Shown here one piece after another: positions 6,978 to 11,693 of a DNA stretch of 11,693 bases. How positions within the stretch are numbered: the first letter of the stretch is position 1; each line of letters starts with the position of its first letter. The DNA lies in contig JBCBXA010000088.1 of NCBI GenBank assembly GCA_039816825.1, forward strand, positions 1 to 11,693, read 5' to 3'. Source of the stretch: JBCBXA01 sp039816825 (GTDB lineage Bacteria > Pseudomonadota > Alphaproteobacteria > Rhizobiales > Rhizobiaceae). The notes beneath the pieces were generated by a model. The model worked only from the letters and a program-made list of their open reading frames with translations. It made no database searches and was not told where the DNA came from. Position numbers and translations under genes: made by a program.

Positions 6978-7982
6978 TCACCTTTGTGTTCGGGCGTAGA
7001 TGAAGTTGGTGGCGATGATGGCGACGATGAGCAGAATGCCGAGCACCGTCAGCTGGATCGCCGGAAGCAGATTGGCGACCGTCATTCCGGTGGACACGAC
7101 CACCAGCAGCCATGCCGCCAGGAATGTTCCAAGGATCGTGCCGCGACCGCCAAAGATGTAAGTCCCGCCAAGCATGGCCATCAGAACCATCTGCAGCTCG
7201 CCACCGAGAACGAGGTCGTAACGAACCGAGCCAAGCCGAGAGGCGGCCATGATGCCAGCGGCGGCACTGACGAAACCCAACAGCAGAAACAGACCCCATT
7301 TGATCCGCTTTGCATTGATCCCGGCATGAAGCGCCGCGTTCTGGTTGGTGCCGATCTGATAGATTTGGCGACCGACCGACGTCGAGGCCAGAAGAAACCC
7401 GAGGGCAACAGCCAGCACCACGAAAATCACCACCGGCAGCGGCACACCGAAAAGCATGATCTGGTTGATGCCTATAAAGCTCTCGGGAACGCGGATGGAC
7501 CGATCACCGGCGATCACCTGAGCAAGACCTCTGAAAAAGATCAGCGTTCCAATCGTCACGATGATGGATGGCAATTGCATACGAATGGACATGAAAGCGT
7601 TGAGCGCACCCATGGCCAATCCAGCGCCAAGCCCGATCAGAATGGCCAAGAGCAGTGGCACGCCCGCATCCTGGCCCCAGGCAAAAATGCACGCGGAGAG
7701 CGCCATGTTGGCTGCAGCCGAAAGATCGATTTCGCCAGAGATGATGACAAGTGTAAGGACAAGCGCCGCGATCGACATTTCAGCGGTCAATGTGAAGCTG
7801 CGCAAAATGTAGCTCACGTCCAGGAAGAAGGGCGACAAGATGCTCGCACCGACCAACCCGGCCACCAGAAGCAGAAGCGTCATGGTTTCCGGCCGCACCA
7901 GCAATATGTGCCACGTCGGGCGAGCGGGGGCGAGTTCGCGGCTTTTGGGTGTGCTCGTCATGTCGGAAGTCACATCGGTCAT
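6978..7982 (-). CDS. CUT2 sugar ABC transporter permease (RbsC/RhaP/Q-like), second subunit
   Basis: This 334-residue, strongly hydrophobic inner-membrane protein has about eight to ten membrane segments. The family segment ISGEIDLSAAANMA (about residues 81-94) matches the V-DLSVGS region of ribose-type permeases. The late loop LGGTYIFGGRGTILGTFL matches the GG-x-x-x-x-GG-x-G signature that contacts the ATPase. The hydrophilic N-terminal tail of about 30 residues is cytoplasmic. The ATG at 7982 overlaps the stop of the other permease gene as ATGA, supporting this start over the second Met at codon 8. With its neighbour it likely forms a heterodimeric sugar channel. The substrate is set by the binding protein and is not visible here. 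Confidence 0.94.
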   Translation of the reverse strand: MTDVTSDMTSTPKSRELAPARPTWHILLVRPETMTLLLLVAGLVGASILSPFFLDVSYILRSFTLTAEMSIAALVLTLVIISGEIDLSAAANMALSACIFAWGQDAGVPLLLAILIGLGAGLAMGALNAFMSIRMQLPSIIVTIGTLIFFRGLAQVIAGDRSIRVPESFIGINQIMLFGVPLPVVIFVVLAVALGFLLASTSVGRQIYQIGTNQNAALHAGINAKRIKWGLFLLLGFVSAAAGIMAASRLGSVRYDLVLGGELQMVLMAMLGGTYIFGGRGTILGTFLAAWLLVVVSTGMTVANLLPAIQLTVLGILLIVAIIATNFIYARTQR

Positions 7983-8965
7983 CCGGCGGCCCCTTTGACG
8001 GCAGCGACACCGCGCTCGCGCACCGACCGGTCAATCAACAATGCGATGAGGATCACACCGCCATAGATCGCGTTTTGAGTTGAACCGGGAATACCGAGAA
8101 GCGGAAGCGCAGCCGCAACACAGCCAAGAAGCAGGACACCGAGCACCGTCCCCGATACTGTGCCCATGCCCCCATTGATGGAAACACCCCCAATGACCAC
8201 AGCGGCAATGACCTGAAACTCAAAACCGGCACCGGTGTTTGACGGATTCACAAAGCCCCACCGGCTTGCGTAGAGAATTCCAGCAAGCCCGCTCAGAGCG
8301 CCGGCGTAGGCAAACACGATCAGCGTGACCTTGGTGACATCAATGCCCCGCAGAGGAGCGGCCTCCGGGTTGGACCCCATCGCATAGATCTGGCGCCCGA
8401 TCTGGGTGTGGCGGGCGATGACCCATGTCAGCAGCACCACACCAAAGGCAATGATGATGATCCAGGGAATGTCGAAGAACGGAGACCCGCGCGACATGTC
8501 CTTGAGCTCGGACGGAATGGCGGAGCGATTGATCTGGCGCGCATCCGAAATGATGAAAGTGAGCCCGCGATAGAGGCTTAACGTGCCCAGGGTCACGATG
8601 ATCGAGGGCAATTTGAACAGCGTTACCAGAGCGCCATTGGCAAGGCCCAGAAGAGCCCCCGTCGTGATCGCAATCGGAAAGCCCAGCAGCCAATACATGT
8701 CTGGGTAGTCGCGATAGATCAGCCCGGCGGTCATCGCCGAAAAGCCGAGCATCGATCCAATAGACAGGTCCACATGCCGGGCGACCAGCACGAGCATCTG
8801 TGCCATGGCGCCGATCAGAATGAGCGGCACCAAAAGCAGGATGATGCGCAGGCTCTGCAGCGTCCAGAACTGCGGCTTGTACAGACCGACCGCGAGAACA
8901 AACAGGACGATCATCACGAGGATGCCCGTCTCGCGACGACTGAGAAGAGACGTCATCGCGCTCAT
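7979..8965 (-). CDS. CUT2 sugar ABC transporter permease (RbsC/RhaP/Q-like), first subunit
   Basis: This 328-residue inner-membrane protein has a short N-terminal tail and multiple membrane segments. It carries LVARHVDLSIGSMLGFS (about residues 59-75), the DLSVGS-type marker of ribose/rhamnose permeases, and IAAVVIGGVSINGGMGTVSGTVLG (late), the ATPase-coupling GG loop. LPSIIVTLGTLSLYRGL is also typical of the family and is closely mirrored in the second permease, so the two subunits are paralogues. The gene starts inside the ATPase stop (ATGA overlap at 8962-8965) and ends inside the next permease start. Such overlaps on both sides imply coupled translation and matched subunit amounts. An alternative start at Met4 would change little. 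Confidence 0.94.
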   Translation of the reverse strand: MSAMTSLLSRRETGILVMIVLFVLAVGLYKPQFWTLQSLRIILLLVPLILIGAMAQMLVLVARHVDLSIGSMLGFSAMTAGLIYRDYPDMYWLLGFPIAITTGALLGLANGALVTLFKLPSIIVTLGTLSLYRGLTFIISDARQINRSAIPSELKDMSRGSPFFDIPWIIIIAFGVVLLTWVIARHTQIGRQIYAMGSNPEAAPLRGIDVTKVTLIVFAYAGALSGLAGILYASRWGFVNPSNTGAGFEFQVIAAVVIGGVSINGGMGTVSGTVLGVLLLGCVAAALPLLGIPGSTQNAIYGGVILIALLIDRSVRERGVAAVKGAAG

Positions 8966-10482
8966 GCCGCCACCTCATGGCGGGCGGCCTTGGAACGGGG
9001 CACAGCCGCCTGCATGATATTTTCCTGCGTAGCGCTTTCGCGTGGAATTTCGGCGGTGATTTCGCCCTCGGACATCACCAGAATGCGGTCGCAGAGGGAG
9101 AGCAGTTCCGGCAGTTCGGACGATATGAGCAGGATCGCCCTGCCCGCCTCGGCAAGGTCGCCAATCATGTCGTAAAATTCGGATTTGACGCCGATGTCTA
9201 TGCCTCGAGTCGGCTCATCGAGGATCAAGACGTCCGGCTCGGTCAACAGCCACCGGGCAAGGATGACCTTCTGCTGGTTGCCGCCGGACAATTCGACAAT
9301 CGGCTGCTTGAGAGAAGCAAGGCGGATGGAAAGGTCTTCGACCGAGCGTCGGGCGATCTGCCGTTCGCGGCTGGATTGTATGACCCCGCTGGGCGCGATC
9401 TTGGCCGGAACAGCAGCGGTGAGATTGTGCTCAACCGGAAGTGTACCAAAGATTCCGGCATCCGCCCGATCCTCCGGCACGAAGGCAAGGCCACGGGCAA
9501 TTGCGTCGGATGGCTGCGCAATTGAAACAGCTTCGCCATTGACCAGAATTTCCCCTGATGTCGCCGGTGCCACTCCGAAAATGGCGCGAGCCACATCTGT
9601 TCGACCCGCTCCGACAAGCCCGGCAAGCCCCAGAATTTCGCCCCGGCGCAGTGTGAAGCCGACGTCCTCGAAAAGGCCTGCGCGGGACAGGTTTCTGGCC
9701 TCAAGTATAACGTCCCCCAGCACAGCTTCATGCTTGCGACGGTACTTGCCAACGCTTCTGCCAATCATGAGGCGGATGATCTCGTCATCAGCGACCTCGT
9801 CGATCGCATGGGTGGCGATGTGAGCGCCATCTCGGAAAATCGTGACCCGGTCGCAGAGCTCACGCACCTCTTCCAGTCGGTGGGAGATAAAGACGATTGT
9901 CCGGCCTTCCTGGCGAAGCCGACGCGCGATGCCGAAAAGCGTTGCAACCTCATTGGGGGTCAGCGGTGCCGTCGGCTCATCCATGATGATCAGTCGACTG
10001 TCAGACGCCAGAGCACGGGCGATCTCGACCATTTGCTGATTGGCTATGGAAAGACCGCGCATGGGCAGATCGACATCGAGTGGAACGCCGAGCAGATCGA
10101 GATTTCTGCGCGCTTCTTCGCGGATTTTGGCCCACGGCACTCGAGAAAACAGGCCGCCATCCCTGCGCCCCATCACGATGTTCTCGGCAACCGAAAGGTC
10201 AGGAAAGGATATCGGCTCCTGGTGGATCAGAGCTATGCCGTGCTTTTGAGCGGCAATAGGACTGGTCACCCGGATGGTCTGGCCGTTCATCCCCAGTTGA
10301 CCGCGTGTTGGTTGATGCACGCCGGCCAATATCTTTGCGAAGGTGGATTTGCCGGCACCGTTCTCCCCCAACAGGGCATGGATCTCGCCCACATTGAGGT
10401 CGAGATCGACATCGGAAAGCACTTCGACGCCGCCGAACTGTTTCGATATGCCCCTCGCCTCTATCAGCACCTTGCCGCCCAT
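8962..10482 (-). CDS. CUT2 sugar ABC transporter ATPase with two nucleotide-binding domains (RbsA/RhaT/XylG-like)
   Basis: This is a 506-residue fused double ATPase. The first domain has Walker A GENGAGKST (39-47), Q88, signature LSIANQQ (144-150), Walker B LIIMDEPT (164-171) and His201. The second has a degenerate Walker A GLVGAGRTD (288-296, Lys replaced by Arg), an intact signature LSGGNQQK (398-405), Walker B VLILDEPT (418-425) and Ser455 in place of the switch His. This asymmetry is normal for CUT2 ATPases, so only one site is expected to hydrolyse efficiently. The start was set at ATG 10482, because GGAGGG lies five bases upstream and the preceding AKR stop is one base away. A TTG start at 10500 has no such support. 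It energises the two permeases encoded next. Confidence 0.95.
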   Translation of the reverse strand: MGGKVLIEARGISKQFGGVEVLSDVDLDLNVGEIHALLGENGAGKSTFAKILAGVHQPTRGQLGMNGQTIRVTSPIAAQKHGIALIHQEPISFPDLSVAENIVMGRRDGGLFSRVPWAKIREEARRNLDLLGVPLDVDLPMRGLSIANQQMVEIARALASDSRLIIMDEPTAPLTPNEVATLFGIARRLRQEGRTIVFISHRLEEVRELCDRVTIFRDGAHIATHAIDEVADDEIIRLMIGRSVGKYRRKHEAVLGDVILEARNLSRAGLFEDVGFTLRRGEILGLAGLVGAGRTDVARAIFGVAPATSGEILVNGEAVSIAQPSDAIARGLAFVPEDRADAGIFGTLPVEHNLTAAVPAKIAPSGVIQSSRERQIARRSVEDLSIRLASLKQPIVELSGGNQQKVILARWLLTEPDVLILDEPTRGIDIGVKSEFYDMIGDLAEAGRAILLISSELPELLSLCDRILVMSEGEITAEIPRESATQENIMQAAVPRSKAARHEVAA

Positions 10483-10483
10483 C

Positions 10484-11524
10484 TCAGCCCTCCGGTCCAA
10501 CTGGAACGGGAGCGTCCGGGTGAATGAGGTCAGCGGACTTCAGATCCGCCCAGAAGGCTCCCGGGATCGGCTGCTGAGTGGATGCCACATTGGCCGTGAC
10601 TTCGGCTGCCTTTGCAGCACCGGGAATGATTGACACCACGGCAGGGTGGGCAAGCGGGAATTGTAGGGCAGCCGCCTGAAGCGATACGCCGTGGGCCTCG
10701 CAAACACGCTCAAGCCCCTTCACCTTTGTCAGGACCGCCTCGCTCGCCGCGCCATAGGCATAATGCGCATCGCCTTTCGACCCTGTTGCCAGCACGCCAG
10801 AAGCAAAGGGCGCGCCGATGATCACGCTGATATTGCGCTCCAGACAGGCCTTCATGCCCGTGTGCAGCGTCGACTGGTCCAGAAGCGTGTAGGGCATGGC
10901 GACGAGCGCGAAATCAAGCTCCAGCTCGGGAGCAAGACTGTTGAGCTGCTCGGCCATGTTGATGCCGATACCGTAGGCGCCGATGTCGTTGGACGATTTG
11001 AGTTCTTGAAGGGCCTTCACACCACTCGACTTCAAGTCACGGGCATGCGCATCAAGCACGTCCGGATCGTGGTAGCCGCTGTCCATGTCATGGATGACAA
11101 GAGCATCGACCGTGTCGAGCGCCAACCGCTGCAGCGCCTGCTCATAAGACCGCATGATGCCGTCATAGGAATAGTCAAAGCGCACTTCGAAGTTGAGACC
11201 ACCGGCCCAGGGGCCGCGATCAAAGGTTCTCGGATCAGAGGGCCTGTGGAGCGTACGACCGACCTTCGTACTGACGAGAAACTCCGACCGGGAGCGGGTT
11301 CTCAGAAGCCCCCCGAGCCGATGCTCGGCAAGACCACGCCCATACCACGGCGCTGTATCGTAGTAGCGAACACCAGCATCCCAGGCCGCCGACAGCATAG
11401 CTTCGGACGCGCTCTCCTCCACCAATCCGTAGAGCTCGCCAATATGGGCGGTGCCCAAGCCGAAAACGGGCAGATCAAGCTGCGTCGCGCCGATTCTCCT
11501 CGTCTCAAAACTCGCTGCCACCAA
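10484..11524 (-). CDS. Aldo/keto reductase, aldose 1-dehydrogenase (L-fucose dehydrogenase)-like
   Basis: This 346-residue soluble NAD(P)-dependent oxidoreductase belongs to the aldo/keto reductase superfamily. The catalytic tetrad is visible: Asp56 and Tyr61 in YYDTAPWYG, Lys87 in STKVGR and His145 in VIHDMD. IIGAPFASGVL (235-245) and SIIPGAAKAAEV (298-309) form the cofactor-binding end of the barrel. The pattern resembles the D-threo-aldose 1-dehydrogenase/L-fucose dehydrogenase/pyridoxal 4-dehydrogenase branch. First in a CUT2 sugar operon, it likely oxidises the imported aldose to its lactone. No in-frame ATG precedes the fold. The start is TTG 11524 (GGAGGAG seven bases upstream) or the adjacent GTG at 11521. 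The gene ends one base before the ATPase ATG. The exact sugar is an open question. Confidence 0.9.
   Translation of the reverse strand: MVAASFETRRIGATQLDLPVFGLGTAHIGELYGLVEESASEAMLSAAWDAGVRYYDTAPWYGRGLAEHRLGGLLRTRSRSEFLVSTKVGRTLHRPSDPRTFDRGPWAGGLNFEVRFDYSYDGIMRSYEQALQRLALDTVDALVIHDMDSGYHDPDVLDAHARDLKSSGVKALQELKSSNDIGAYGIGINMAEQLNSLAPELELDFALVAMPYTLLDQSTLHTGMKACLERNISVIIGAPFASGVLATGSKGDAHYAYGAASEAVLTKVKGLERVCEAHGVSLQAAALQFPLAHPAVVSIIPGAAKAAEVTANVASTQQPIPGAFWADLKSADLIHPDAPVPVGPEG
10488..10493 (-). promoter_or_regulatory. Ribosome binding site deciding the ATPase start
   Basis: GGAGGG on the - strand lies five bases before ATG 10482 and overlaps the 3' end of the AKR gene. It favours the 506-residue start over an upstream in-frame TTG at 10500, which would sit within the AKR coding end. 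Confidence 0.8.
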
Positions 11525-11531
11525 GGCCTGA

Positions 11532-11538
11532 CTCCTCC
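11532..11538 (-). promoter_or_regulatory. Ribosome binding site of the AKR gene
   Basis: GGAGGAG on the - strand is followed after seven bases by TTG (11524-11522) and then GTG. Spacing favours TTG, codon preference favours GTG, and the difference is one residue. A strong site before a weak start codon is consistent with a genuine start here, as no ATG is available. Confidence 0.75.
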
Positions 11539-11580
11539 ACCAGCCGAGCGCATGCAGGCATCACCTGCGCCTTATTGGTA

Positions 11581-11634
11581 ATGTTGTCAGACAAAAATTT
11601 GTTTGACAAGCACCTTTCGCATAGGTCTCTATCT
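11581..11634. promoter_or_regulatory. Probable divergent promoter region
   Basis: TTGACA (11603-11608) on the + strand is a perfect -35 box and overlaps the palindrome. Its -10 is unclear; CTATCT at 11629-11634 is spaced rather far. On the - strand TTGTCA (11609-11604) with a 17-base spacer leads to CAACAT (11586-11581), a weak -10. Promoter activity near the palindrome is likely from position, but the exact boxes are uncertain. From 11635 to the window end no gene can be supported; the frame from GTG 11643 is open to the edge for only 17 codons. Confidence 0.35.
11584..11609. promoter_or_regulatory. 26-base palindromic operator, GntR-like double half-site
   Basis: Two 11-mers, TTGTCAGACAA (11584-11594, itself a perfect palindrome around its central A) and TTGTTTGACAA (11599-11609), are separated by four A/T bases. 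Together they form a 26-base palindrome with 11 of 13 pairs matching, the central pair included among the two kinds of mismatch only if AA/TT is ignored. TTGTCxGACAA is the kind of site bound by GntR-family (FadR/FCD) regulators. It lies about 60 bases before the AKR start, the right place to control the - strand operon and a divergent gene. The regulator itself is not in the window. Confidence 0.65.
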
Positions 11635-11693
11635 TCGGCTTGGTGCGCCCCCCCAGAAGCTTGAAGACGGGTTGGTTGAGTATTTTTCCCTTA

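Noticed and set aside
6984..8066. Long + strand open frame of 360 codons opposite the CUT2 permease genes
   Set aside because: Its translation is an extremely His/Asp/Gln/Arg-rich chain without a recognisable fold, the expected mirror of a hydrophobic membrane protein in GC-rich DNA. The - strand frames carry clear permease motifs.
8962..10482. Degenerate Walker A (Lys to Arg) and missing switch His in the second half of the ATPase, as possible decay
   Set aside because: This asymmetry is usual in ribose/rhamnose-type double ATPases, and the reading frame is intact.
10483..10500. TTG start giving a 512-residue CUT2 ATPase
   Set aside because: The ATG at 10482 has GGAGGG five bases upstream and abuts the AKR stop; the extra six residues match nothing in the family.
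9730..10527. + strand open frame of 265 codons opposite the CUT2 ATPase
   Set aside because: It is a shadow of the ATPase gene, whose Walker and signature motifs lie on the other strand.
11643..11693. Open frame from GTG running to the right edge, as the start of a divergent gene
   Set aside because: Only 17 codons are visible, it begins with a run of seven C residues, and it has no clear ribosome site or recognisable protein motif.

Overview
The window is GC-rich, gene-dense bacterial DNA with short gaps and stop/start overlaps. Its gene types (tightly packed sugar ABC operons with LacI, RraA, SDR and aldo/keto reductase genes) suggest an alphaproteobacterium, perhaps Rhizobiales or Rhodobacterales. 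That placement is inference from gene style, not from a marker gene. No RNA genes, CRISPR arrays, phage genes or insertion sequences were seen.

Left half (1-5026, + strand): the 3' end of one operon. In order it holds the C-terminal part of a CUT1-type (MalG-like) sugar permease, a UgpC/MsmK-type ATPase, a LacI-family regulator, a two-domain cupin protein, an alpha/beta hydrolase and an RraA-family protein. The gaps are 1, 4 and 17 bases, followed by overlaps of 4 and 14 bases, so the genes are almost certainly co-transcribed. The likely logic is import of a carbohydrate or sugar-acid-like compound, sensing by the LacI protein, and breakdown by the three enzymes. The substrate cannot be named from the sequence, and this enzyme trio is the least familiar part of the window.

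Middle (5027-5111): an 85-base convergent gap with a weak stem-loop that could end the left operon.

Right half (11524-5112, - strand): a second operon, read right to left. It holds an aldo/keto reductase, a CUT2-type sugar ABC importer (two-domain ATPase, two permeases, periplasmic binding protein) and an SDR dehydrogenase. A strong hairpin with a U-run lies between the binding-protein gene and the SDR gene, so the last gene is probably expressed at a different level. A CUT2 importer with an aldose-dehydrogenase-like AKR and an SDR fits non-phosphorylating oxidation of a sugar such as L-fucose, L-rhamnose or a related aldose. The lactonase and dehydratase steps would have to be encoded elsewhere.

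Right edge (11525-11693): the control region of the second operon. It contains a 26-base imperfect palindrome built from two TTGTCxGACAA-like 11-mers. This resembles GntR-family operators, yet no GntR gene is in the window. The prediction is that a GntR/FCD-type regulator, probably divergent, lies just beyond 11693.
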